Shown: positions 47,241-60,700 of the stretch, piece after piece
Layout of the letters: each line of letters opens with the position of its first letter
Numbering within the stretch: the stretch's first letter is position 1
NCBI RefSeq assembly: GCF_001522545.3
Contig: NC_031781.1
Coordinates: 8,499,487-8,563,486 of the forward strand
Length of the DNA stretch: 64,000 bases
Source of the DNA: Parus major
Taxonomy: Eukaryota; Chordata; Aves; Passeriformes; Paridae
Reading direction: 5' to 3'
Program-made: the position numbers and the translations under genes
Notes under the pieces: generated by a model
What the model was told of the DNA's origin: nothing
Seen by the model: only the letters and a program-made list of their open reading frames with translations
Database searches by the model: none

Positions 47241-50200
47241 GCTGCAAACCTGTTCTGGCGAGTTTCTATGTGCTCTGAGGGGGATATGGGACATGCCACC
47301 AGTGCCAGCTCTGCTAGGAGCTGAGGGACTCTCCAGTGCTGCAAAACACTGACAGAAGCCCCTGCAGTGTGTTGAAGAGGATGGGACCAATGGAGCCTGC
47401 TGGGGCAGGACAGGGAACCTGGCAGGTTTTCTGGATCTTCATCTGTGTGGCTGCTGGGATATTCTCCATTAGGTGTAGTGCTTGACCTTGCTCAGCTCCA
47501 GCCCCATTGCAGCTTTCCTGTGGTCAAAAGAGACTCAAATTTTGCCTCTGGGATCAGCACTTAATGACACGATGGTCAGCAGGACAAAATAACTCCATGG
47601 TGGGACACCAGGGTACCAGCACCAAAGGCCACAGAAGCCCCATGTCATTAAGCACTAGAAATTGTTGTTTCTGAGTTAATGGTGGAGCTGAGCCTTGGCT
47701 ATGCAGGGACAGGGGTCCATCTGGTGAAAGATGACCTTGAGCTACAGAGGACGTGTCTTGGGAAGGGGTGAACTTCAGCCCTGTGTTGACCAGCAGAAAT
47801 GTGCTGCCTTGACAGTCAGGACCTGTCAGTCAGACCTTACTTGCTCAGGATTCTTTATGTTGGCATGGTTTGGCTTCACGTCCTCACCTGTTTTCTGCAG
47901 AGAGGGGAATGTCCCACCTCTCAGAAAGGGATTAATTGCTTGTCTATATTTTTAGCCAGTATAGTCTGAAATTATCTGCAACTGGAGCAAAGGGGAATGT
48001 GGCACCAGGGAGGTCAGAACCCCTCAGGGGTAGCTGCACCCTGGTAAGTGTCCAGCTGGAGCTGCAGGAGCAGATACCAAGGAATGCAGGAGCAGGTACG
48101 GCACCCAAAGCAAACAGAGCTACCCACAAACCCCACATCTGCACCTCTGCTAATGACAGGGCTGGATGGCTCAGGGGAAGCTGGCACAGGTCAGTACTTC
48201 AAAGAAAGTACATGTACATCTGGCCATGCCAGCTTCTTAAAATAACCAGATAGCAAGTCTGTTTAATGCAAGGAGAGTAAAACCAAGCCAGTTTCTCACT
48301 TTCTTTTTGGCACAGTTCTGAAGTAGAGGGCTTCAGGAGAGCTGTGCAGATGTACCAGCCAAGCAGTGCCTCACCAGTTTCATCATAGACATTTTTCAAG
48401 GCTGCACCACATGTGGTGGATGGATGCCCATGCCTGTGTCACCCCAGCCTACTTCTCTGGGGTGAACATAGGCTGATGTCATTGTCAGTAATGACACATG
48501 GGCATTTTCTTAATTTCTTTGAGAAATTGGACTGAGGAATGACCTTCCACTAAGTACAGTTAATTGCTAACAGAAACAGGGAGCTGAGGGGTGTCAGCCC
48601 TGATGCATAGAGGTGGGGCAGGGGGAAGGAGGGAGACAGCATAATTCAGCATTCCCTTCCCATCCAGGTAAATCTGCAACATTTTCCAAAAATAATTGAC
48701 TCAGCCCTACCTGGCTGCCCAGGACAGAGGACCCTGGAGCAGGTGAGCTCTTGTGAGAAGCCATTGGCAGGCTCCAGCATCAGATGGCTGTGGAGGAGGA
48801 GCATTGCAGGGATTTTTCCTGGAAAATCATTACATCTTTGACTCAAGCTGCCCTGAGAGAAGCAAGCACAGCCCAGTCCACACTGAGCTGCACAGCAGGG
48901 AGGTGATGTCACATCTGTTGGGATCACGAGCCTGTATGGGACACCATTGCCTCCCTCTGCATCAGCACAGTGGGATGTCTCATAAACCACAATTAAATGG
49001 TCCCTGCTTAGCTGCTTAGCTCGGGGCATGCAGGACCCCACGCTGGGAAGAGCTGTGAGTGTGCTGGGACAGACGGTTTGGGCTTTGCTCTGTGCGTCAC
49101 CAGCCTAGGGGGTGGCTTCTGTGTGGTTTCTCCCCAGAACATTGGCAGCTGACAGCCAATTTTGTCTGTTCCCCCTCCCTGTGCTGTGAGGGTGGTGGGA
49201 GATGTCCTGGGGGTCCAGGCAGTGGGCCTTAATCCTCTAGGGGTTTCTTCCCCTGCAGTTTCTGCAGAGGGCTGAAGGCTTTGAGTTGCTGAAACCAGCA
49301 CAGCTGAGCCCAGAACTTGCTCCTGCCCAGTTGTGTATACAAGAGAATACTGGTGTGGGGACATGTGTGTTGCCTCCTCTCTCCTGCAAGAGCCCTTGCC
49401 ACTGGGTTGGGAAAGGTTTATTTCCTCAGGCATATTATAACCCATTAATTAGGTAATGGACACTGTGCGCTGAGGTTTGGGTTTCACCCACTGTGGTGTC
49501 AAATGGAGGTCAGGCTCTTGGCTCTTCCTCTGCCCTCATTTAAGGGCTCTGGTGCCTGTGGCTGTCATGAGAGCAGAAGGGCATCTCTGCTGCCTGCCCT
49601 GAGCTTGGCATGGGCAGGTGTTGGGGCCTGGGACTGGTATGCATGGTATGGCTGTTTGTGATGCAGCAGCTGCTCCTTGGGGTCTCAAGGATGGGGAAAG
49701 AACACAGAGGGTCTCACCAGGACATCCCCCAGCATTCCAGTACAAGGCATGGGGGATTGTACAGAGGTTGAGGTGACCCCAGCATCCCCCATGCTTGGGG
49801 TGTTCCCAGTTTTGCCAGGTGAGGGAGGTGGCACATGCTGTTAGCTGGCACAGCAGCAGGATGGCAGCGCTGGCAGCACCCCAGAAACATTGCATTCCCA
49901 ATGCCATGGGTTAGCAAAAGTTCTGGCATTAACTAGAGCATCTTTCTCATGACCTGGAAAGGTGCAAGGAGACAAGGGCTGGTGCTCATTAGTTCTTGGG
50001 GACTCAGAGTGGGGGCAATGTGCAACCAAAATTTACCCTGGGACGCACCCTGGTGAAATTCAGGCATAGCCACCCCAGCCCGGATGGAGGAGATCCATTT
50101 GCCCCATGATGGCTCATTGCATCGCTGCCAGTGTATCCACTCATCCTGCAGCTCTCCTCTCTCATTTTAACGTGCTTTTCTCATTTGCTGCACTGTTATT

Positions 50201-51110
50201 TTGTTCTGAAAGAGCTTCAGGAGATTTCTGTGTGTCCATCCTGCTGGGAGGAAGCAGAGCCACCCTTCTGCCCTCCTTGCTCCCTGGTGTAAGGAGGTCT
50301 TTCTTTTCCCCTTTTATTTTAGCACTTTGATGTCATCATAATTTATTTTTGCAGCAGAGTTGTTTTCATGATAAAATGGAAATGTTTCTCATGGGTGGCT
50401 TTAGAATGAAAGGCTGAGTGAGGAGGCTAAAAATAACATCATGTTATGTTATGAGTGACTGGGCTGGGCAGGGACTGCTTGCTGAGCTGGCAAGGGGACT
50501 TGGTGGTCCCCAGGGCTGTGCCCAAGGAGACCCTTGCCAATGGTTAACCCTTGCTTCACTGGGTTGGAACACATGCTCCACCAACCAAGCTCAGGATTGC
50601 TTTTCTCTGGAGCTAACCTTGGTTATGCTGCATTAGGGGCAGACATCCCCTCTCCTGAGATGTGGTCATCCTTAGATGTCCCCTCTCCTTGTGTGAGCTC
50701 TTGATGGCTGGATGAGGTCACAGAAATCCCACAGGAACATTGCAAATGGCATGAGTGCACAAGGATGAGTCAGGGCATGCTGAAGCCCCCAGCTTCTCCC
50801 CACCTCCAGAAAGGAGAAAGTCAGGAGCTGATAAGCAGGATGAAGCTAAAGAACCATAACTGAATAGCTGCCTGCCTCTCTTCCCAGGGGTGCATTGAGG
50901 GCTGCCTCTGTGGGAGTTGGATGTGTCCTGAGCAGGATATGGCTGTCAGCCTTTATTCACTGGAAGTAATGCTGCTGGGGAGAGCTCTCCCAGTAATGTC
51001 TCTCATTACATGAACTGACTGCCCCGCTAGGAGGAAAGTTCATTCCCGTTTACCCTGTTGACTCATCTTCCCTTTCATCTTCTCTCTCAGATGTAGCTTA
51101 TTATATGGTG

Positions 51111-51120
51111 CTATAAATAG
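51111..51120. promoter_or_regulatory. MEF2-type site CTATAAATAG
   Basis: Perfect MEF2 consensus match, 653 bp from an identical decamer at 51774. Confidence 0.3.
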
Positions 51121-51773
51121 GGTTTGCTCCTGATTACATGTGCCCAGCTCTTACCATTTCTTGCCCAGGCATGACGTCAGCAGAGAGCCTCCTGGAATGG
51201 TTGTGTAACATTTCCTTACGGCTCTGGAAATGAGAGTGGGTGGGTGAGCTTGTCTGGGGCTGTCTCCTCCTTTTATTCTTGATGGCAATAGCTCTGAGGG
51301 TGCTTCTGACCAAATCTCATCACAGCATCCCTTTCTGCTGCTCACTCACATCTCTTCTGTCCTCCAAGTACTGACCCCCAGACTCCCACTGCTGTGTGTC
51401 AGGCCCCACTGCCTGGCTCCCACTGTCCTGGAACTGCAGAGCAGAGCTGTTCAGGCTGTGACCTTGCTCCACAGCAGCTGTGAGCAGCTGGGCAGCATGG
51501 CAGATCCCTGTCCTGATGGACAGAGACAATGCAGTCTCTTGGTGTTCCATGCTTCAGTTGCATATTAGCAGAACACAGCATATTTCCCAAGCGTGCCTTC
51601 AGAGCCTTTTAAGTGTGTCATGGATGGCAGGGAGACCATCATAGGAGCTTTTCTTGCTGTGTAGGTGCACCTACAGTCACCATGCAGCCATCTCTGACGA
51701 GGAGGTGCCAGGCTGGCTGGCCTGGCACAGCAACACTCCCAGGAAGCGTCAGCACATTGCTCAAAGGCGTTTG

Positions 51774-51783
51774 CTATAAATAG
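51774..51783. promoter_or_regulatory. MEF2-type site CTATAAATAG
   Basis: The third copy of the same decamer within 7.1 kb, and again without a nearby exon. Confidence 0.3.
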
Positions 51784-54540
51784 ATGGGTGGCTCAAACTC
51801 AAAGCTGTAATCATGTATGTGCCAGCACAAGATGGGAATGGGTAAACACAGGTGGCTGCTGTGTCCGCCAAAGGCAGCTGAGTGACACCACCAGCATCTC
51901 ACAAGTGTGGCCCAGTGACATGAATATCCTCAGCATGGCTGCAAGGTGGGGAGCAGGATGAGCAAAGCCTGCAGCTCTGATAGGATGGCAGAGTCAGCAG
52001 AAATTATGGGGCCTTTGGTCTCCTTGTCCTCATCACATATGCACACCTGGGAAGTTAAGGACATGGGAAATGATGGCAGGGACTGAGCTGACCTTGACAA
52101 TGAGCACTGGGGTGCCAGGGATGTCTGCTTGGTAGCAGTCTCTGCAGAGTTTGGGGGTTGGTAGTGCAACTCCTAGCCTGAGGCACAGTGAAGTCAGCTT
52201 TTTACTGAGAAATTACTTTCAGCTGCATGCAGGCGGGGTTAAATTGCAGATGAAAGTCAAATATTTACAGCATTCAAATTTGCACAGTGATCTTCTGGGT
52301 TGGGAAACCTTTAGTACCGATTCCTATGTTGAACAGAAATATTGGCAAGCTGGTGGTTTTGCCCTGCTCTGGTCTTGCCATGGAGAGTGTGCACTAGCTA
52401 GCCTTGTTTCCCGGTGCTGTCCTTGAGGGATACCAGTTCCCTGTGGGATTTTGATGCCAAAGTGGGTGAAAGTTCTGGGGTGTGCTGCCAGGTTTTTAAG
52501 GCCAGGAAGAACAATGATCTCCATTAAGTGGATGTGTTCCATAATAGGGACTATTGTGATTCTCACATTCCTTGGTCACCATTTGGGTGGTTAATTATCC
52601 TTGTTCTTAAGTAAACAGTTAATTGTGCCTTATTGGAAGGAGGGTGTTGAAGAGACAAAAGATGGGGTATGGGCTCTGCTTATCTCAACTGCAGTAGCTC
52701 CTCATGGACCTGCCATGCAGGATGAGGGCAGATGGCTGATATATCAAGAATGGTGCTGCATCTCCAGACCATGGGCCACCACAGAAGCTCTGCCTTCAAC
52801 CTCCTAGGACACTTTAAGGATCCTGTCTCTATTGATCTGGGGTGATTTTGGATGAATTTCCATGACTCAGTGAATAGGGAATTGATCACTCGCCAGCAGG
52901 GCTGGCATCACCAGCCAGTGTGAGTGAAATTTGATGGGAACAACCAGTATTTATTGAGGTGCTGGCACTGGAGGGGAAGCACCCTGGTGAGAGCCCTGGG
53001 GAACAGGCTGGGATTGGAGAGCCTGGGTTTCCCTGCAGATTTAGGCAGCAGGCTCTGGGAAGCCTCAAGCTGATAGAAGAAAAAAACCTTATTGCCCTTA
53101 AGACTGCTGTGCCATTGTTCCTAGTTTTTCTTTGCATTGATGGTTGCAGACTTACTGGTTTTAACTGAGATGCTGGAAACTGCTACAGTGATAAGGAGTC
53201 TGTCAGGTGATGTGTAAGCTCATGCTGTGATGTCCCCACTTCACCCTTTCCAAAGCCCTCAGTGATAAGGCAGGAAAATGAAGAACCACAAATTCACACT
53301 TTGAAGAACTTCTCTGTTCACCTTAAATAAGGGGCAAAAGACCCTAAGTGTGTTTTCCCATCCTCCCCAGGGCAGCCCACAAGAGTGAGGCTGCCCTGAA
53401 GCTGCCCAAATAGAGATGCAGGATTTGGGATTCTGCAGAGGTTGAAGGAAAACTCTTCTGGATGGGAACCTGCACGTGTCTTGGGTGCTCTGTCTATGAT
53501 GTTAATCGACTGTGGATTGATTCTGTGACACCAACCATGGCAAGGTGGCACAAGCTGTGCTCCAAAAGCCTGGGGATAGGGCAAATAGGACTGGAGCCGC
53601 TCCGAGTGTGCTCTGGCTGAGCCACACAGACTGTGTCCCCCGGCCAGTTGTCAGCAGAGGTGTGCCATAGGCTTCACAAGCAAGCATGAAGTGAGCCTCT
53701 TGTCAGCTTCCCAAGGATGGGAAAGCCAGTGCCAGCCCCTTCAGCTCCCTGTGTCTCCCAGCACGTGTGCACCTCACGGGCCCCGTGCCTCCCCACTGGC
53801 ACAGAGCCAAGCCGCTTGCGATGAGGGAACCAAAACACAGCAGCCAGGAGGATTTTACAGGCTCTTTCATTAACCTTGGCCCAAATACAGTTTGGTTTAA
53901 TAATCCCTGCACAGATTGCCCAGATCAGGGCAGCATTTGCCTCATCTCTGAGATGAGAGACAGAGAAAATCATCAGGAATATTTTTTTTTTCAGAAAACT
54001 TCATCATCTCCATGACCCATCTGACAGATTGGCCTAGGAAGGGGGGCAGCTGCCCTGCTCCATGCCAGACACAGCTCACATTCCTCCCATCTCCAGCACA
54101 GCTGCTGCACTCACTCAGCTTATGAATCCTGCCCTACTTTGGATCAGCCCACAGCATCTTTGATTTTGAGGTCAGTGACAGCTGCTGGCAAGCCTGCACG
54201 CCCTCACGCCGTGTTTACTTTTTAAGCAGCTCAATGTAAATACAGAACAGCTTCCTTGGGCTGCTTTAACTGTTTCAGTATTCCTGAATTTCAGAAGAAC
54301 TTGGTATGAATTGGGATGGGGCTCACAGCCTTCATATAGCTGTGGTTTTGCACTGGATGAGGCTTCAGTTCTTCTTCTTAATTCTGGGCTTGATTATTGA
54401 GCCCTTACTAGTAACTGAAGAGGAGACTAGGGGGACTTCATTGTGATCTACTGCTTCCTCTTGAGGGGAAGCAGGGGGGCAGGCACTGATCTCTTCTCTA
54501 TGATGACCAGTGACAGAACCCAAGGGAATGGCATGGAACT

Positions 54541-54776
54541 GTGTCAGGGGAGGTTTAGGTTGGATATCAGAAAAAGGTTCTTCACCCACTGGGTGGTTGG
54601 GCACTGCAACAGGCTCCCCAGGGAAGTGGTAATGGCACCAAAGCTGCCAGAGATCACAAAGTGCCCAATGCACAGGCACATGGCGTGACTTTCTGGAGTT
54701 GTCCTGTGCAAGATCAGGAGTTGGACTTGATGATCCTTGTGGGTGCCTTCCTCAGCGATATTCTATTATTCTGTGA
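54541..54776 (+). mobile_element. CR1 LINE 3' end fragment
   Basis: Contains GGGGAGGTTTAGGTTGGATA, TTCTTCACCCACTGGGTGG, CAGGCTCCCCAGGGAAGTGG, AGGAGTTGGACTTGATGATC and the terminus ATTCTATTATTCTGTG. It is a near parallel of the 4.4-kb copy in the same orientation, truncated at its 5' side. Confidence 0.92.
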
Positions 54777-57700
54777 ATTTGTGATACTTGCTTTATCCTG
54801 GGCTCACACATAATCTGCAATCTCCTGTTTTTCCTTTGAGAGATGGAGAGGATCTTTGCAATTCTCTGATGACCTTCTATAGCCTCTCCCCCTTGGGGAA
54901 TGCTGAGCTTTACTGATGAGGTATTTGCCCCATGCTGCTGACAATGAACCCCCTGCCAGCCCTTCCCCAGGCAGAGGTACCAGGATATACCATGATACAC
55001 CCTCCAGTCCTTCTCCATTGGCCAACCCCTCCTGCTGCCTCACTGGGAGAGCCTTAGCCCCGTGCTGACAGGCAGCTGGAGAGCAGCAGGAGGCCAGCAA
55101 GATGTCATCTCTGTTCTGGGAGAACATGCTGTTCCCTTCTGCGAATGACTCGGGAGGAAGGAATTTAACTCAGAATTTCCTCCTTAAGAGCTCCAGCCCT
55201 TGTTCTGGCCAGATGCTTCTGGGAGAGGGATTTTGGCCAGCTGGGATGCAAGAGGAGGACAGAGAATGACTTTAGAGACAGGATGCCCTGGGGTAAGGCT
55301 GCTTGGAGCTTAGATCCCCTAATTTCCTAATTTCTGTGTATGGTTCTGGCACAGATTTCTGTAGCTGGCTACCAGGGAAGTTCTGAGAGGTGGGGAGGAG
55401 AGAGGTTAAAACACCTTGTGGCTCAGGCAGCCCCTGCAGGGCCCCAGAGGTGCTGGTACACACTGAGACAGCATCAGCATGCCTGGGAAGGCATGCCAAG
55501 CATTTGCAGCCTCTCTGGCATGCCCATGGCTTGATGGAGATCCCCTGCCCCTCCTTGCTGCCCCAGGCCTGTATCACTTGCCCTGGGAAAGCTGCCCACA
55601 GCTGTCCACCCAGGGGCTGCAGGGACCCCCATGTCCTCTTTGGAAAGAGGTGACAGGTGAAGTTTCCTCTTCGCCACGTGGCTGCTTGTGCCACCTTACA
55701 AGCTGAGCCACCCTTCCACGTGGCTGGTCAGCACGTGAACTGCTCTAGCCCAAAAGCACAAGCCAGTCGTCAGGCTGGAAATCATGACTTCCATGACATA
55801 GCAGCTTGCTCTTTTACTTGCTCCAGAGCCATGATGTTCCTGTTTTGGCTCAGCAGTGGTCTGGGTTCTGTGAACAGCTGGCATAATTAGTGCTTTTGGT
55901 GCCAATTGCTCATCACGGGCATTGAAACCCTTTGCAAATTTCTCTATAAGAAGTAGGTCAGCATAAACGCTGTCTTTGGAAAGAGAAGCACAGAGGATTA
56001 ATTAACTTGCTTGGTATTGCACAGCTAGGCAATGGCAGTGCTGTCAGAAAGCATCCCCAGTCCTGAGGGAAGCAGGGGCTCTTGTGGCAGGGTGCTCCTC
56101 CTGTCTGCTGGACACGATTGAGAGGCTCCATCCAGCAGCTGCCTAGTGCAGCCTGGTTGTCTGCTGGCTGAGTGATAAAGCTCCCATCCTTACAAGCTTA
56201 CAGCTCACGGTTGCTGATGCCTGGATGTTTGCAGCCGCTGCCTGTTTCAAAGCAGCAGATGCTGGCAGTGATGTAACCAGGTACTAAAAATAGCCTGAGG
56301 AAGAGTTCCTGAAGCAGCATGAGAAACTGCAGGGAAGGGATAGATGGGAGGACTGAATTCACAAGAAATTACACTCCCAATCAGTGCTGATTCAGTCTAT
56401 CCACTTGGCATTGCTTGGAATGCTGCTGCTGCAGGGGCAATGGGCCAGGAGCACTTGCTGCTGCCAGCTCCCTGGGTCCTGAAGGCCTGGTGGAAGATGT
56501 TCACCCCAGCTGGGAGACAGCTTTGCTTATCCCCATCCTTCCCAACTCTCATGTGGGTCTTGTGGCATGCATTCTTATCCATGGAGAGCTGGTGGGGAGA
56601 GCTGGTGGAGAAAACCAAACCTGGGTGTTAGGAAAGGACTAAGAGCTTTCAGCAAGGGACAGGAGGGTGCAAGTCACAGCCATGGACACACACGTTACAA
56701 TATTTTTCTGGGACTGGTCTGCTAGTGAGTGAAGCAATCTGCTTGGGAAGCCCCCATGATCTAACTGTGGAATCTGCAGTAGTTCAGCCCATTCTTCCAT
56801 GGTGCCCATCACATGAGGCTGAGCTTTCCTCCGTGGCCATGGTCCCAAGGGGACTCATAGTCCTGGAGCTCACAGCCTCTGCCAGCCTGCTCTGCAGTAC
56901 TGCTCTGCCTTCAGCACCATCAGCTCTTCAGAGGGAACAAATCAATTCAAGGGAAGGATTTTGCTCTTCCCTGACTAAAGAGATCTAGATTTATTTTCAT
57001 ATGAGCTAGACCTCCTTGTTTACACCATCCCGGCAGAGTTTTCCCCTTCAAGGTGGGATGAAAATGCTTATCTGCAAAGCTAAAAGGTACATGGGGTTAT
57101 GTTCTGACTTCAACAGCATCATCTCCTCCTTGATGGCTGCAGTAATGTGCATGACTGCTCAGGGAGAAACCAACAGGAGGAGCAGACAAGGGGAAAGAAC
57201 AGGAGGAAACCCACATCCAAGCTCCTCTCCAGGAGATAAAATGCAAGAGCAATGGGGGGTCTGCCTCTGGGGGCACACTGAAGGGTGAAAGGGAAAAGGA
57301 GGGAGGCTTTGGTTCCTTCAGTGGGCATTAGTGCTGGAGCATCTGCAGCCTGAGACTGTGGTTATTTGGTTTCTTCAGGCTTGGCAGGCAGGGGACAGAG
57401 CTGCTGGTGAGTCTGTGCTGTCACAAGCTGGAGCTACGCTTGATTTCTGCAAGGAAGGAGGTATTGCAGACAACACCTGGCCCATCTGCAGCAAGATGGA
57501 TTGTAGTGAGTGAAGCATCAGAAGCCTTTTCCTTCCTGCACAAAAGACACCCTGTGATGTGTGAAATACAGACAATCCCCTCTCAATTGCTATTTCTGAC
57601 AGCTTTTATTTCTCTCATTGGACTTACTGGTGTAAAATCTTGCAAGCATTAATATTGAATTATATTGAATGAGGATGAGAAATTTTAACCAGTTCTTTAC

Positions 57701-60700
57701 CTGAGGGACTCAATGAGGGATGTCTGCAGCTGCTGATAAAAAGCTTTTAACCTTCTCTTGCCTGCAGACACCTCCCAAAAGATCTTCTGAGACCAGCCCT
57801 GATTCCACAGAAGTGGGAGTGGGATTTGTGGTGTACCTCTGGGCAAAACCAGGCTGTGCAAAGTGTCCACAGAAGTAAAAATGGCATTCAAAGGCCAGGG
57901 GTGGCAGGTTTATAGCAGCTGAAGGAGAAGCTTATTTTGATTGATGTTTATATCTGAACTAACTTACCCCTGCCCTAAATAGTCTGCACTGCTGTGCTGC
58001 ACTGAGCAGTGCTGGTGACATTTCAGCAGTACCAGGTGGGTAGTATGGTGGGGCATGCATGTGCAGGACACAAGCCAAAGCCCAGTATCACCCAGCTTGG
58101 GAAGTTCCCAAAATGTTCTCTTGAGGACTTTCAGCTCTTAGTCACGCTACTGTGCGTGCTGGGAGGCGGGCCTGTTTCACTGGAGGCAAACTCATGAAAT
58201 TGTGACTGTATAGAGGGCAGAGAGCAGTGCTGTGGGGCAAGGTCTGGGTGCCGCAACCAAGACTGAGGTCTCTGGCCACAACCTGGAGCAGAAAGCGCAA
58301 TCCCAGACACAGGGATCTGGCCCTAAGCACCCCCATGATAAATGTAAGCATTCCACAAATAATAATACAAATGGAGATAATTAGTCCAGCCTGCTGGAAT
58401 GGTCCTTGTACCACTGCCTGGCCCTGTGGGATGGAAAAAGGAGCTTATTCACCAAGGAGTGCCTAAGGGAGGCTCAAAAGAAGGAGAATCAGACAGTGAA
58501 GCTGCAGGAGATCAGGCTCTGAGGAGCAGGGCTGCCTCAGCCTACGAGCACAAGAGGAAACTCAAACTGACGGCTCTTTCTGCCTTCAGCTGCAGCTGAG
58601 ATGGACCATGAAGCACCACAGCTCTGACAGGGGAGGCAGGAGTGAGGAGCTGACCCACACCTTTGTGTGTTTGGATTTTGACTCTGGCTGCAGTCTGCTG
58701 CCCCAAACACAGCCCACCAGCCTGACAGATTCCCAGCACAGCCTCCCAGTAGTGCCCAGTAGAAGACCATGTGTGGGTGATGCCACTGTGCCAGGGTGTG
58801 CCTTGCCACACAAGGGCCCTGTGTACCTCCAGTGTTACCTGTGCCCACCAGGAGCTGGGGTCCTGTCTGTGCATTTAAAAGTTTTGCCTTGCCCAGCAGG
58901 AAAATTTAGAAAAGATTGTATGGAAAAAACCCTCTGGCCTCTCCTAACCTTTGGGAACTTGCTATCATTGTATTTTTCTTTTTCTGTGTTTTTTGGCAAG
59001 TTGTTTCATCCTACAATAGCACATGAATTCTGCCGTGACAGCAGATCACTAGGTAGGAGTCCCACTGGAGAGTTACAGCCTGGGCAGACAGGACTGGTGA
59101 AGGGAGGGCAGTGAGGGGACACAGCTGAAACTGGCATTTTATTGTCAGCAGACCAAGCCAGATCTCTGTTAGCAGCCCACGGACACTGTTTCCAGAGTGC
59201 TGTATGGCAGATGGGCAAGACAAGCTTTCTGAGGCTGGGGATCTCATCTGAAACCCACAGGAGTGGATTTGGGAGTGAGTCTGTCAAGAATCCTTGTTCT
59301 CTGAGGAGGCTGAAGGTCTCCTGTGTTGGGACAAGCAGTAGCTGGCGTGTATTGCTGGCTCAGAGGCAGCTCTTTGTTGCTGCCCTCTTTTCTGATTGCA
59401 CTTCTTCCTCTTCCCAAGGCAGCAGAGCAGGCTGCAGCAGGATGTGGGCACAAGCAGCCATTTCAGACTCCTGCAGAAACCCAACAAGCACAGGCAGCTG
59501 GGCTGTAATACTCAGTCCCTTCCAGCACTGCACTGCTGCTGGCCCCATTACCAACACAGGTGGCTCACAGGTGCTCCCTGCTTGTCTGAAGCACAGCCAA
59601 CAAATTAAACCTTAAACCATAAATTACAGATGTTTTTTGCCTGTGGTTCCTGGGTCTGGTCAGATCAGCTGAAGGGAACTTGGGGTTGAGAGAACCCTTT
59701 CCATTATTTCGAGCCTTTTTTAGGAAAGCACTGATCCTTCACCTGCAATCCCTCACACCTTGCCTGGTGAAGCAGCAGCTGTCAGCACTCCATCCCTGTA
59801 GCTCTTGAGAAATTGCAGAGCTGTGCTTCTATCCAGTAAGAAAAAGTCCAGTTGTGTTTTTCTTATGTGACCCACCCATCAATATGTAACTGCTCAGGAG
59901 TAAACAGAAAGTGCCTGGCAAGGGACAGTGTTGCCCAGAGGATGACTGAACTGCTGGGACTTTGCTGGCTTTGCTGCTGCCCTATGCAAAAAAAATCCCA
60001 ACTCATTGCTGTCCTTCTTCTCCTAGCTCCATTCTCATAATTACTGTTTTTGACCTTGGAAGGACTGAGGATAGAGTATGGAATCTATTTCCGTGCAAGA
60101 CACCTTTAAAGCATGATGTTTCCCTGCTACTTCATTAAGCACTGTCCTCATTTAGTGGCCTGGCTTTTTCAGTCCTGAATCAGACACATCCTCTGATGAA
60201 ATGTTTTGAAAGTAAATAATAACTAGAACCATGCACACTAATTTGACCTACCACAGGCACATAAAAATGGCACAGACCACACCATGCAGACAAAGCATGG
60301 GATTAAGATTGTTGGTGAGGAATATGCAGTTAGAACACTGAGTTGGGTTGAAACTCAGTTGGTGAGAAGTGGTTGAATTTTGGGAGGTTCAGGGTCTCGG
60401 TTTTCATATACATGAAATTTTGCAACCCTCACATGGTAAGAATAATACTGAATTAGGGAACTTTATAACAGTCCACTGCTCCCTGTAAAAGGTTCAATTC
60501 TTAGATCCTTAGCATGGGAGATGAAAAAATAAAAAATGCATTAACTTTATGCTTGAAGGTGTGTCCTCTGGACTGTGGATTTGACAGCCCAAGAGGGAGA
60601 AGCTTACTCTGCTGCTTCCTGTATTGTACCAGCTTGGTAAATAACAGGAAGTGCTTGTTCTTTTAAACTGTCAGTCTGGTACTTAATTGTACATATGTAT

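Larger units (their letters stand above)
47241..54540. other. Gene-poor intergenic stretch, middle part
   Basis: No supported gene, RNA or repeat beyond scattered motifs. The MEF2-type words CTAAAAATAA (about 50427), CTATAAATAG (51111-51120) and CTATAAATAG (51774-51783) fall here. Confidence 0.5.
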
